Part shown: piece after piece, positions 1-7,974 of the stretch | Layout: the number at the start of each line of letters is the position of its first letter | Position numbering within the stretch: the first letter of the stretch is position 1 | Origin: Verrucomicrobiaceae bacterium UBA2429 | GTDB lineage: Bacteria > Verrucomicrobiota > Verrucomicrobiia > Verrucomicrobiales > Verrucomicrobiaceae | NCBI GenBank assembly: GCA_002343505.1 | Contig: DDQZ01000078.1 | Location: 57,866-121,865 of the forward strand | Direction: 5' to 3' | DNA: 64,000 nucleotides | The notes under the pieces: generated by a model | Told to the model about the DNA's origin: nothing | Database searches by the model: none | Seen by the model: only the letters and a program-made list of their open reading frames with translations | Program-made: the position numbers and the translations under genes

Positions 1-148
1 TCTCGGCGTAGAGATTGGCCGTGGCCTCCGGCCCCATGCCGCCAAAGATGCCCACCATGCGCTTCGGCGCCACTTTGCACAGGCCGAGTTGCGAGCACGA
101 AATGCCGGAAGTGAAAAGCAGGGCGGCGAGAATGAGGCGGGCGGGCAT
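1..148 (-). CDS. Aspartate/glutamate racemase-like secreted protein, 5' end only
   Basis: Only the first 49 codons lie in the window; the gene continues past base 1. The predicted protein starts with a hydrophobic signal (MPARLILAALLFTSG) ending at a cysteine near residue 18, so a lipoprotein or secreted form is likely. It then reads into MVGIFGGMGPEATANLY at about residues 31-47. The GGMGPEAT motif is the N-terminal signature of the Asp/Glu/hydantoin racemase superfamily, whose aspartate racemases interconvert L- and D-aspartate by a two-cysteine mechanism. The catalytic cysteines would lie outside the window, so activity cannot be judged. A signal peptide on this normally cytoplasmic fold is slightly unusual. 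It is divergent from the downstream pseudouridine synthase. Confidence 0.7.
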   Translation of the reverse strand, partial: MPARLILAALLFTSGISCSQLGLCKVAPKRMVGIFGGMGPEATANLYAE

Positions 149-263
149 GGGATTGCGGAATCTGATTTTCGAGCTTCCAACGAAACGCCCCTTGCCGGGT
201 GAATTGTCAGTGGATGCGGGAAAATCCTTTTGCCACGCCACCACCCGCGCCGAACATGCGCCC

Positions 264-1175
264 GTGGAGTGGAGCATCGAACCCCCGGACAGCGGCCAGC
301 GCCTCGACAAACACCTCGCCGCCAGGCTCGGTGACCTCTCCCGCGCGCGCATTCAGGATCTCATCCGCGAAGGCCACATCAAACTCAATGACCGGCCCGC
401 CAAAGCCAGCGCCGCGCTCAAAGCCGGGGACGCCGTCCGCGTCGTCATCCCCGAGGTCGCCCCCGTCGAGATCGTCGCGCAGGACATCCCCCTGGAGGTG
501 CTCTTCGAGGACAAAGACATCCTCGTCCTCAACAAGCCCCCCGGCCTCGTCGTCCACCCCGCCGCAGGCAACCCCGACGGCACGCTGGTGAACGCCCTCC
601 TGCACCATTGCGATGACCTCAGCGGCATTGGCGGCGAGGCCCGTCCCGGCATAGTTCACCGGCTCGACAAGGACACCAGCGGCTGCATGGTCGTGGCGAA
701 AAACGACATCGCCCATCGCCGCCTCACCGAGGCCTTCAGCGAGCGCCGCCTCGCCAAAATCTACCTCGCCGTCATCAACGGCATCCCGCTTGAAAAGCAC
801 GGCCGCATTGAAAACCGCATTGGCCGCCACCCTGTGGACCGGAAGCGCATGGCAGTCCTTTACGACGGCGCGGGCAAGGAGGCCGTCACCGAATGGGAGC
901 AGCGCTCCGAGCATCAGGGCTGCGCGCTCATCCAGTGCCGTCTGCTCACTGGACGCACACACCAGATTCGCGTGCACATGAGGGAATGCCTCGGCCATCC
1001 CATCCTTGGCGATCCCATCTACGGCCACCCCTCCCGCCAGCGCGCGCCCGCCGCCCGGCTCATGCTGCATGCATGGAAGCTCGCCTTCCAGCATCCCATC
1101 CACGACCAGCCGCTGAGTTTCGAGGCGCGCGTGCCGGAGGAGTTCGCCCCCTGGATGCGCCGGAATGAATCTTGA
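264..1175 (+). CDS. rluD: RluD-family 23S rRNA pseudouridine synthase
   Basis: Converts specific uridines of large-subunit rRNA (or related RNA) to pseudouridine in the cytoplasm. The protein of about 303 aa has an N-terminal S4-like RNA-binding segment (GQRLDKHLAARLGDLSR, residues 11-27) followed by the synthase domain. The RluA/RluD catalytic motif HRLDKDTSG is at residues 132-140, with Asp135 as the nucleophile. Other conserved stretches are LVLNKPPGLVVHPA and LTGRTHQIRVH. I chose the GTG at 264 because the open frame upstream (from base 15) overlaps the divergent racemase and has no family resemblance; the S4 domain begins directly after this GTG. Family assignment is firm. The exact target (RluD against a paralogue such as RluC) is inferred. 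Confidence 0.9.
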   Translation: MEWSIEPPDSGQRLDKHLAARLGDLSRARIQDLIREGHIKLNDRPAKASAALKAGDAVRVVIPEVAPVEIVAQDIPLEVLFEDKDILVLNKPPGLVVHPAAGNPDGTLVNALLHHCDDLSGIGGEARPGIVHRLDKDTSGCMVVAKNDIAHRRLTEAFSERRLAKIYLAVINGIPLEKHGRIENRIGRHPVDRKRMAVLYDGAGKEAVTEWEQRSEHQGCALIQCRLLTGRTHQIRVHMRECLGHPILGDPIYGHPSRQRAPAARLMLHAWKLAFQHPIHDQPLSFEARVPEEFAPWMRRNES

Positions 1176-1259
1176 CCAAACCCAGCGCTCCGCCACGTTC
1201 CATGCCCGGCAGCGGAACTCCCTCCGCCGCCAAGTCCTAACCTCATCCCCACACGAACC

Positions 1260-1700
1260 ATGAGCCAAATCGTCCCCCTCATCTCCTCCGGCGTCGCCGG
1301 TCCTCTCGGCGTCCTGCATTTGCCGCGCCTCTGGCAAAAAGCCTCCCTCGCCGCCGCCGGCAAGCTGCACCCCGACTACCCCGGCTGCGGCAAAGGCTAC
1401 GACGGAATGACCCTCGCCGCCCTCGGCATCGCAGAAGCCGATTTCCTCGCCTTCATCCAGACCAAACCCACCTACACCCAGTTCGAAGCCTGGGTCAAAG
1501 CCTACCCCGGCGTCAAGCTCACCAAGGCCGACATTTACAAGCACAACCAATCCATCACAGGCTACATCCACGCCGACGACACTCGCGCCGCCATCCTCGC
1601 CGCCTGCGGCCTGCCCGATGACGGCTCCGTGAACCCCGGCGCCGTGGACCTCAACAACCTCGACGACTGGCAGACTTTCTGGGCCGCCGAGATCGCGTAA
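1260..1700 (+). CDS. DUF5069 family protein
   Basis: A 146-aa soluble protein without signal peptide or membrane segment. From memory of the family it matches DUF5069, small proteins common in Verrucomicrobia and Planctomycetes and of unknown function. Visible features are the N-terminal GPLGVLHLPRLWQK, the GKGYDGMTLAALGI segment in the middle, and a C-terminal LDDWQTFW. There is no recognisable catalytic motif. It is transcribed alone and ends at a strong intrinsic terminator 22 bases after the stop. The start ATG is preceded by a C/A-rich leader with no Shine-Dalgarno sequence. Confidence 0.7.
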   Translation: MSQIVPLISSGVAGPLGVLHLPRLWQKASLAAAGKLHPDYPGCGKGYDGMTLAALGIAEADFLAFIQTKPTYTQFEAWVKAYPGVKLTKADIYKHNQSITGYIHADDTRAAILAACGLPDDGSVNPGAVDLNNLDDWQTFWAAEIA

Positions 1701-1722
1701 AGCCCGCAAACAGTCCACTTCC

Positions 1723-1761
1723 CCGCCTCCGCCGGCCCGCCCGGCGGAGGCGGCTTTTTTT
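1723..1761 (+). terminator. Intrinsic terminator after the DUF5069 gene
   Basis: A perfect 13-bp GC-rich stem (CCGCCTCCGCCGG paired with CCGGCGGAGGCGG), a 5-base loop at 1736-1740, and a run of seven T at 1755-1761. This is a textbook Rho-independent terminator for the plus-strand gene ending at 1700. Confidence 0.92.
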
Positions 1762-1872
1762 GGGTATTGTTAACGCGCCCCGGCGCGTTGCTTGCTCGGT
1801 CCACATCCACCACATGCGGCAAGTTCTCGCAAACATCCTCAACATTCCAACGCAGCACTGGCGGAGAGTCGC

Positions 1873-3888
1873 TCACTTCGCGGCCTTCGGGTTGCGCATG
1901 TAATAGAGGTGGCCGTCTTCGGCGCCGCCGAGGAAGTCGGGGAGGATGTCGCCGTTGAAGTCCACCGTGGTGGGGCTGACGTCGTGGCCTTCGATGTTGA
2001 CGGCGGCGAGCAGGCCCATGTCGGCGAAGTGCCACTTGCCATCCTTGGCACCGGTCTGGCGGAGGAAGTTGGCGTTGGCGGAGTTCAGCAGGATGTCGAG
2101 CTTGCCGTCGCTGTCCCAGTCCATGATGCAGAGCTTGCGGCGGCCGCTCTTGCCAGCGATGCCGGCGTTCAGCCGCAGGGGCTGGCCGGGGTCCATGGCG
2201 ACGGGGTTGCGCACGGCGAGGGCACCGAGGGCTTTGTTGAGCAGGCCGGGGCGGGGGTCTTTTTCATCGGCGCAGAGGACGCGGCGGGGGTGTTTTAAAA
2301 TGAGCTGGCCGTCCTGGTTTTTGGCGCGCTCAAAAAAGGCGAGGTAGCCTTCCTGGTCGAGCATGACGAGGTCGGTGAGGCCGTCGTGGTTCCAGTCCAC
2401 GGCGACGGGGGTGGTGCGCCACTGGGTGAGCAGGGCCTTGCCTTCGGGGCGCATCCAGCCGTAGGCGAGGCTGGGCTGCTCGCCCTGCCATTCGACTTCG
2501 ACGGGCCGGGCGGCGGCGAGGCGGGGGGCGGTGCGGGTGCCGGTGTTTTTGTACCAGACGACTTTGCCGAGGATGGAGTTCAGGATGAGGTCAGGAAGTC
2601 CGTCACCGTCCCAGTCGGCCACGGTCTGAGTGGTGTAGCCCCATTTGGCCTCACACGGACCCTGGATCGAGCCGTTGGTGCCGGCCATGGGGCGGATGAC
2701 TTTGCCTTCGGCCTCCAGGTATTTGGGCGCGGCCCATCTGGGCTTCTCAACGCCGGGGCCGCTGAGGTTTTCGAAAAAGGCCACATAGCCGGCGGTGTTG
2801 CCGCAGAGGATGTCCACATCGCCATCGCCATCCCAATCGAAACCAACGGGGGTGGCGAGGGCGCCGAATTTCACCAGATGGGCCTCTTGCTGGAAGTAGC
2901 GGGGCTCTTTGAAGAGGGGGACTTTGTTTTCGAATGCGCCGGTGTTTTCGATGAAGGCGACGCGGCCGTCCTCGTCGCCGACGATGAGGTCGAGGTCGCC
3001 GTCTTTGTCCCAGTCAATGGCCGTGGGGGTGATCATCTCCAGGTCCATGGTGAGGAACTTGCCGGTGTCGGCTTTGACGCGCTTCATGAGCGCATACTTG
3101 GGCTTGGTGCGGGTGCCGGTGTTTTCGAAGTAGGTGAAGCCGTCGAGGAACTCGCCGCAGAGGAGGTCAAGGTCGCCGTCGCCGTCGAAGTCGGCGAAGT
3201 TGGGGCAGGGCCAGCCGTAGGTCTCGATGGGGCGGTCGCCGGCCATGACTTTTTTTGGCTTGTCGTAGTCGGGCTTGGCGTTGGTGCCTTTGTTGCGGAG
3301 CACATAGACGTAGCCGCGCAGGGGGCCGTTTTTCCAGATGCCGTTCTCGTCATAGGCGTTGTCCCAGCCGTATTCGGTCCAGTCGCCGACGCCGACGATG
3401 AGGTCCTGCATTCCGTCGCCATCGTAGTCCACGATGTGCCACATGTTGGCGCGGACTTTGTTGGGGTGGATGTTGGTGGCGAGGCCGAGGCTGGAGCCTT
3501 TTTCGATGCCGGTTTTGAGGAAGTCGGGATGGATGGTGTTGGGGCTGAGGACGACGGGTTTGCCGTCCACATGGCTGACGCGGACGTTTTGCGCGCCTTT
3601 GCTGATGCGCACGCCGGGCTTGAAGACGGGCATGGGGTTTTTGGCGGTGTCGCCGGTGGCGTTTTCGAAGAAGTAGATGCCGTTGTAGGGCTTGTCGGGG
3701 CAGTTGACGACGAGGTCGAGGTCGCCGTCGCCATCGAAGTCGATGGGCATGGGCCATGCCCAGAGGCCGACGCCGAGGTCCACGGTGAGGCCGGGGTTGT
3801 TGTACTGGAGGGGCTCCAGGGTGGCGTCTTCGGCGGAGGCGGCGCTGAGGGCGGCGAGGAGGAGGCCAAGGCGTGCGGCGGTTTTCAT
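1873..3888 (-). CDS. Secreted FG-GAP/VCBS repeat beta-propeller protein
   Basis: A 671-aa exported protein. The start at 3888 gives a clear signal peptide (MKTAARLGLLLAALSAASA) cut near residue 19; the longer frame upstream has no support. About nine repeats follow, each built around a calcium-binding core of the type D-x-D-x-DG-x-x-D (for example DFDGDGDLDL, DYDGDGMQDL, DWDKDGDLDL, DWNHDGLTDL). These are the FG-GAP/VCBS blades of integrin-type propellers. Such proteins are abundant in Planctomycetes and Verrucomicrobia and are thought to act in adhesion or polysaccharide binding, but no ligand is indicated here. It is monocistronic and divergent from the P-loop gene at 4219. Confidence 0.88.
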   Translation of the reverse strand: MKTAARLGLLLAALSAASAEDATLEPLQYNNPGLTVDLGVGLWAWPMPIDFDGDGDLDLVVNCPDKPYNGIYFFENATGDTAKNPMPVFKPGVRISKGAQNVRVSHVDGKPVVLSPNTIHPDFLKTGIEKGSSLGLATNIHPNKVRANMWHIVDYDGDGMQDLIVGVGDWTEYGWDNAYDENGIWKNGPLRGYVYVLRNKGTNAKPDYDKPKKVMAGDRPIETYGWPCPNFADFDGDGDLDLLCGEFLDGFTYFENTGTRTKPKYALMKRVKADTGKFLTMDLEMITPTAIDWDKDGDLDLIVGDEDGRVAFIENTGAFENKVPLFKEPRYFQQEAHLVKFGALATPVGFDWDGDGDVDILCGNTAGYVAFFENLSGPGVEKPRWAAPKYLEAEGKVIRPMAGTNGSIQGPCEAKWGYTTQTVADWDGDGLPDLILNSILGKVVWYKNTGTRTAPRLAAARPVEVEWQGEQPSLAYGWMRPEGKALLTQWRTTPVAVDWNHDGLTDLVMLDQEGYLAFFERAKNQDGQLILKHPRRVLCADEKDPRPGLLNKALGALAVRNPVAMDPGQPLRLNAGIAGKSGRRKLCIMDWDSDGKLDILLNSANANFLRQTGAKDGKWHFADMGLLAAVNIEGHDVSPTTVDFNGDILPDFLGGAEDGHLYYMRNPKAAK

Positions 3889-4218
3889 GGGTTGGGCGGG
3901 GATGGAAACGGGAGCATGGCGGCGCTTTTGCGCGGGGCAAACCGGGGGCGCTGCCGATTTTTGGCGGTGGGTTGACGATGCTTGACTTTGCCGGGCGCGG
4001 CGGTAGGCGATGCCAGGAGGAGCGTCGGCGCGGCAGCCGCAGGGGCGGGACAAACAAGTGCGCGCGCAGGAAGCAAGGCGTCCCGTCGGGGAGCGGGAGG
4101 CGAAGCAACGGCAACAATAGGGCGAAGAGGAGGCGCGAAAATTATTTGAGAGTTGTGAATTATTATTGTTGCAATAATTTCCATATGTTTTAAAATCATC
4201 GGTGTATTCATAAAAAAT
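3889..4218. other. 330-base divergent intergenic region
   Basis: Lies between the divergent starts of the FG-GAP gene and the P-loop ATPase gene. The left 250 bases are GC-rich and I see no gene or clear motif in them. The right 80 bases turn sharply AT-rich and carry the promoter and inverted repeat listed separately. Confidence 0.6.
4162..4196 (+). promoter_or_regulatory. AT-rich promoter with overlapping inverted-repeat operator
   Basis: A candidate -35 box TTGCAA (4169-4174) is followed by a 16-base spacer and a -10 box TAAAAT (4191-4196), 22 bases before the ATG at 4219. A 7-bp inverted repeat, ATTATTG-TTG-CAATAAT (4162-4178), straddles the -35 box, the usual place for a repressor or autoregulator. 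The block is far more AT-rich than anything nearby. Confidence 0.6.
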
Positions 4219-4959
4219 ATGAAAAAGCTCATCCTCCTCCAAAACGACTACCCTTCGACTGGCAAGAGCACCCTCGCTCATTGTTTCAGCCACTACCTCA
4301 AGCAGTTCGGCGTGGCTCATCAAAGAGTGACGCTTCTCGAAGACGCGGAAAACTCAGATGACGAGCACGCGCTCGATGCCAGCACGATCACCAAGCGACG
4401 GTTGTTCGATTTGATGGAGGAGGCGCCGATCACTCTGCTGGAGTCAGCGAGTGGCATGGGCGAGTTTTTCTGCGGCTTTTACCAAAACCATCATTTGGAG
4501 CAGGCGCTGGACGAGGAGGGAGTGAGCCTCTCGGTCGTGCTGCCGGTGACCACCGAGGTGGACAGCTTTGACTCGGTGATCGAGGCGGTGGAGACCTTCT
4601 CGGACCACGCCGAGTACACCATCGCCCATCTGGTCACAAGCTGCTACGAGGAGGATGAACGCGCCTGGGACCGCAGCTACGCCGCGCGTGTGATGGACAT
4701 GTACGACGCGGTGGAACTGCACATCCCCGAAGTCGGCTTCCAGGTCGAGCTCGAGCTGCGCGCGCGCCACCTCTCACTGAGCCAGGCACTGATGGACCCC
4801 GGCGTGACGGAGACCTTCGGCAAGGACTACAACAAATGGCTGGCCCGTGTGACCGGCCAGATTGACAGCGCGCGCCGCTACCTTTTCGGCGAGGCCTTCC
4901 GCCCGACGACGCAGCCGCGCCCTGTGAAAAAGACACGCTCCCGCGCCAAAGCGGCCTGA
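4219..4959 (+). CDS. P-loop NTPase of ParA/StbB-like type, function unknown
   Basis: A 246-aa cytoplasmic protein. It starts with a beta strand and a Walker A-type loop, NDYPSTGKSTLA (residues 9-20; Lys16, Ser17), which lacks the usual first glycine but keeps GKST. The order strand, P-loop, acidic segment (LLEDAENSDDE) resembles deviant ParA/MinD or TraL/StbB-like ATPases. The C-terminus is basic (VKKTRSRAKAA) and could contact nucleic acid. No ParB-like partner or parS-like repeat array is adjacent. The strong AT-rich promoter overlapping an inverted repeat suggests individual, regulated expression. ATPase activity is inferred from the loop; the biological role is not known. Confidence 0.65.
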   Translation: MKKLILLQNDYPSTGKSTLAHCFSHYLKQFGVAHQRVTLLEDAENSDDEHALDASTITKRRLFDLMEEAPITLLESASGMGEFFCGFYQNHHLEQALDEEGVSLSVVLPVTTEVDSFDSVIEAVETFSDHAEYTIAHLVTSCYEEDERAWDRSYAARVMDMYDAVELHIPEVGFQVELELRARHLSLSQALMDPGVTETFGKDYNKWLARVTGQIDSARRYLFGEAFRPTTQPRPVKKTRSRAKAA

Positions 4960-4991
4960 TATTCCCCCCCAACAGCCAGAATAAAAACCCG

Positions 4992-5041
4992 TCGGAGCGT
5001 GAAGCACCCAGCCGTCCCCCCGGCGGTGCGACACGCTCCGA
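4992..5041. repeat. Long inverted repeat between the P-loop and M23 genes
   Basis: A 10-bp perfect inverted repeat (TCGGAGCGTG at 4992-5001, CACGCTCCGA at 5032-5041) with a 30-base internal segment that is itself partly self-complementary. There is no T-tract, so it is not a canonical terminator. It could be an mRNA stem-loop or a protein-binding site. Confidence 0.5.
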
Positions 5042-5127
5042 TCCTTTTGCAGCCGGCAGAATCGTCCACTCCTGGCGCCTGCCACGGGATTTGCACCGCC
5101 GCGCTTCCGCATCTATCAAGCCGCACA

Positions 5128-6126
5128 ATGCCCCGCCTCTCCGCCGCAATCCTGCTCTGCGCCTGCGCCACACTGCACGCGCTGGACCTGCGCCTGCCCA
5201 CGGACAACGACGCTCTCCTCACGGGAGACGGCCCCGCTTTTTTCCAGTTCGTGGACCGGGATTTCGAGGGTCGAAAGTCCACTCCATGGGAAGGGGGACA
5301 GTTCGGTTTTGTCCGTGACGCGCGCCGTGTCGGCAGCCGTGTCGCCTTCGCCCGCTTTCATGAGGGAATGGACATCAAACCGCTGCGCCGCGACGCGGCG
5401 GGGAATCCCCTCGATGAAGTCCGCGCCATACTGCCCGGCGCGGTGGCGCATGTCAGCGAGACGAGCGCGCACAGCAATTACGGCCGCTACATCGTCATCC
5501 GGCACGACCTTTCCGAAGGACCGTTTTTCAGCCTCTACGCGCACCTTGGCGAAATCATCGTGGTGCCGGGAGAGCGCGTGCAGGCCGGGCAGAGGCTCGC
5601 ACGCATGGGCTTCACAGGGGCTGGGATTGACCAGCGGCGCGCGCATTTGCATCTGGAGCTGAACATCCTGCTCTCGGAGCAGTTCCCCGCCTGGCATGCG
5701 GAGCACTTCCGCACGCCAAACCACCACGGTCTTTACAACGGCCTCAACCTGCTCGGACTCGACATCCAGTCCTTGTATCTGGCGCGCCGTAAAAACCCCG
5801 CGCTAACGCTGGGCGAGTTTCTGCGCGGCAGTGAGGCCTACTTCGAGCTGGAAGTGCCGGGCGCGGCGCGCATGGAGATCCTGCGGCGTTATCCCTGGCT
5901 GAACGAGGGCGGCTCCGCGGAAGCGCCCTCCTGGAAGGTGCGTTGCACGCGGTGGGGCTTCCCGGTTTCCGTCAAACCCGGCTCGCGCTCCGTGGCCACG
6001 GCGGTCGCCACCTGGGCGAGGGAGGACCCCGTGCCGCATTACTACAACACGCGCGGCCTCATCAACAACAGCGGCCAGATCACCGTCGAGGGCCTGCGCT
6101 TTGCCCGCCTGCTGTGCGGATTTTAA
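5128..6126 (+). CDS. Secreted M23 family metallopeptidase (LytM domain)
   Basis: A 332-aa exported protein that probably cleaves peptidoglycan cross-links in the periplasm. The ATG at 5128 gives a signal peptide (MPRLSAAILLCACATLHA). The M23/LytM zinc and catalytic signature is visible: FHEGMD (His78, Asp82), YAHL (His139) and AHLHLEL (His173, His175), with the usual VPGERVQAGQRLARMG strand between. Conservation of both ligand motifs suggests an active enzyme rather than a degenerate NlpD-type activator. It ends 4 bases before tsaD, so the two genes are probably co-transcribed. The C-terminal third (about residues 190-332) has no recognised domain. Confidence 0.88.
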   Translation: MPRLSAAILLCACATLHALDLRLPTDNDALLTGDGPAFFQFVDRDFEGRKSTPWEGGQFGFVRDARRVGSRVAFARFHEGMDIKPLRRDAAGNPLDEVRAILPGAVAHVSETSAHSNYGRYIVIRHDLSEGPFFSLYAHLGEIIVVPGERVQAGQRLARMGFTGAGIDQRRAHLHLELNILLSEQFPAWHAEHFRTPNHHGLYNGLNLLGLDIQSLYLARRKNPALTLGEFLRGSEAYFELEVPGAARMEILRRYPWLNEGGSAEAPSWKVRCTRWGFPVSVKPGSRSVATAVATWAREDPVPHYYNTRGLINNSGQITVEGLRFARLLCGF

Positions 6127-6130
6127 ACGC

Positions 6131-7132
6131 ATGATTCTGGCGCTTGAGTCCTCCTGTGACGAGACCGCCGCCGCCATCTGCGCGGCGGACGGGCGGCTGC
6201 TGGCGGCGCGGGTCTCCTCGCAGGCGGACATCCACAGGCGCTACGGCGGCGTGGTGCCGGAAGTGGCTTCGCGCAACCACATCCTGCACGCGCGCCCGCT
6301 GGTGGAGCAGGTGCTGTCGGATGCCGGCGTGACACTGGCGGACATATCGGCCTTTGCAGCGACCTCCGGTCCTGGCCTGGTCAGCTCCCTGCTCATCGGC
6401 GCCAGCATGGCGAAGGCGATGGCCGTGGCCGAGGGGAAGCCATTTTTCGCCGTCAACCACATGGAAGGGCACCTGCTCTCCCCCTTCATGGAGGGCGCGG
6501 GACCGGTGCGGGCGAATGTCTCCCTTATCGTCAGCGGCGGCCACACCATGCTGGTGCGCGTTCGCGCCGCCGGGGATTACCAGTTGCTGGGCAAAACCCG
6601 CGACGACGCCGCCGGAGAGGCCTTTGACAAGACCGCCAAGATGCTCGGCCTGCCCTATCCCGGCGGTCCTGAGATGGACAAACAGGCCGCGCTTGGCAAC
6701 CCGCGCGCCTTCGCTTTTCCGCGCAGCTTTCTCGACGGCCGCAGCCTGGAGTTCAGCTTCAGCGGGCTGAAAACCGCCGTGCTCTACGAGCTGCCGAAGC
6801 TGGACCTGGCGAGTCCCGCCGTGCTGGCCGATGTCTGCGCCAGCGTGCAGGAGGCCATCATCGAGGTGCTGGTGGAGAAGCTGGCGCTGGCCGCGCGCCA
6901 ATGCGGGGAAAAGCTTGTGACTGTCAGCGGCGGAGTGAGCTGCAACCGCGGCCTGCGCGCGCGCCTTGCCAGCCGCTGCGCGGAGGAGGGCTTGACGCTC
7001 CTGCTGGCCCGGCCGGACCTGTGTACGGACAACGCGGGCATGATCGCCTTCGCCGCGCTCCAGCATTTTTTGTCAGGCCGCGCCTCGCCGCTGGACGCGG
7101 ACGTGGACCCAAACCTGCCGCTCGTGGCTTGA
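6131..7132 (+). CDS. tsaD: tRNA N6-threonylcarbamoyladenosine transferase TsaD
   Basis: Transfers the threonylcarbamoyl group from TC-AMP to A37 of ANN-decoding tRNAs, normally with TsaB and TsaE. The protein is 333 aa, the usual family length. Hallmarks are the N-terminal LALESSCDETA, the metal-binding HMEGH (His110, His114), SGGHTMLV, and the C-terminal SGGVSCNRGLR and DNAGMIA motifs of the ASKHA fold. I chose the ATG at 6131 because ILALESSCDE is the usual N-terminus. It follows the M23 gene closely. tsaB and tsaE are not in this window. Confidence 0.96.
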   Translation: MILALESSCDETAAAICAADGRLLAARVSSQADIHRRYGGVVPEVASRNHILHARPLVEQVLSDAGVTLADISAFAATSGPGLVSSLLIGASMAKAMAVAEGKPFFAVNHMEGHLLSPFMEGAGPVRANVSLIVSGGHTMLVRVRAAGDYQLLGKTRDDAAGEAFDKTAKMLGLPYPGGPEMDKQAALGNPRAFAFPRSFLDGRSLEFSFSGLKTAVLYELPKLDLASPAVLADVCASVQEAIIEVLVEKLALAARQCGEKLVTVSGGVSCNRGLRARLASRCAEEGLTLLLARPDLCTDNAGMIAFAALQHFLSGRASPLDADVDPNLPLVA

Positions 7133-7143
7133 GCGGGGCCGCT

Positions 7144-7869
7144 TTACCACACGCCGAGCTTTTGCAGTTGCCGGGCGGCCTCGCCGGGCCAGTCGCGGTT
7201 GGCCAGCGGGCTGGCGGGACTGGGATGAAGGATGCGCCCCACGCGGAAGGGACGCGCCAGCGCGGCCTGGGCGCGCGCGGCGCGCTCCTCGGCGAAGGCG
7301 CCGACGCCGATGACCCACTCCGGCTCAAGCGCCTCGATCACACGGCGCAGATGCGCGTCGCACAAGGCCTCCATGGCCCCGGTCTCGTGGGCGGGCAGCT
7401 TGTCCGGCGTGCGGTTTTTGCCACCCTCCTCCATGAAGACGAGCGGGCAGTAGTTGGCCACGAAGTGATCTTTGAAAAACGCCTCCGGCGTGCCGAAGCG
7501 CTCCTTGAACAGGCCCCAGAGGCGGCGTCCGCTGACTTCGGAGTTCTTGCAGTCAAAACCGGACACGCGGCGCTTCGGATGCTCGCGCTCCGGGCGACCC
7601 ACCGGCTCGCGGATGTCGAGCCAGTCACGCACGGCGGAAATCTCACCGAAGGGCACCCCCGTCTGCGTCATGCCGAAAGGCCCTGGATTCATGCCGACAA
7701 AAACCACGCGCTTTTTCCCCCCGCCATAGCGCGCGAGGTAGGCCTCGTGCGGGGCGCGGGCGTAGTCCAGTGGATGATACACATAGGCGGTCGGCGGGCC
7801 GAAGGAGAGGGACTTGAGCGCGGCGTCGAGATCACGCGCGGCCTGGATGAGGGCGTCTGAGGCGGGCAT
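7144..7869 (-). CDS. SMUG1-type single-strand-selective uracil-DNA glycosylase
   Basis: Removes uracil (and in the family 5-hydroxymethyluracil) from DNA in base-excision repair. The 241-aa protein carries the SMUG1 motif GMNPGPFGMTQTGVPFGE at residues 59-76 and the C-terminal HPSPASPLAN loop, both nearly identical to the vertebrate enzymes. The start at 7869 gives a compact protein beginning just ahead of the conserved core; the long upstream frame is spurious. SMUG1-like enzymes are patchy in bacteria. The gene is convergent with tsaD (11 bases apart) and divergent from the serine hydrolase gene. Confidence 0.92.
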   Translation of the reverse strand: MPASDALIQAARDLDAALKSLSFGPPTAYVYHPLDYARAPHEAYLARYGGGKKRVVFVGMNPGPFGMTQTGVPFGEISAVRDWLDIREPVGRPEREHPKRRVSGFDCKNSEVSGRRLWGLFKERFGTPEAFFKDHFVANYCPLVFMEEGGKNRTPDKLPAHETGAMEALCDAHLRRVIEALEPEWVIGVGAFAEERAARAQAALARPFRVGRILHPSPASPLANRDWPGEAARQLQKLGVW

Positions 7870-7974
7870 GGCGGACGAGGTGGAGCCGCAGGCGCGGCGG
7901 GGCAAGCGGGCGTCACCATTCAAGGGGGGAGAATGGAAGGCTGAAATTTTGCATTCCGCGCGCAAGCATCCACG

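Noticed and set aside
1..263. Extending the rluD gene to base 15
   Set aside because: The added part overlaps a divergent racemase-like start and lacks S4-domain similarity.
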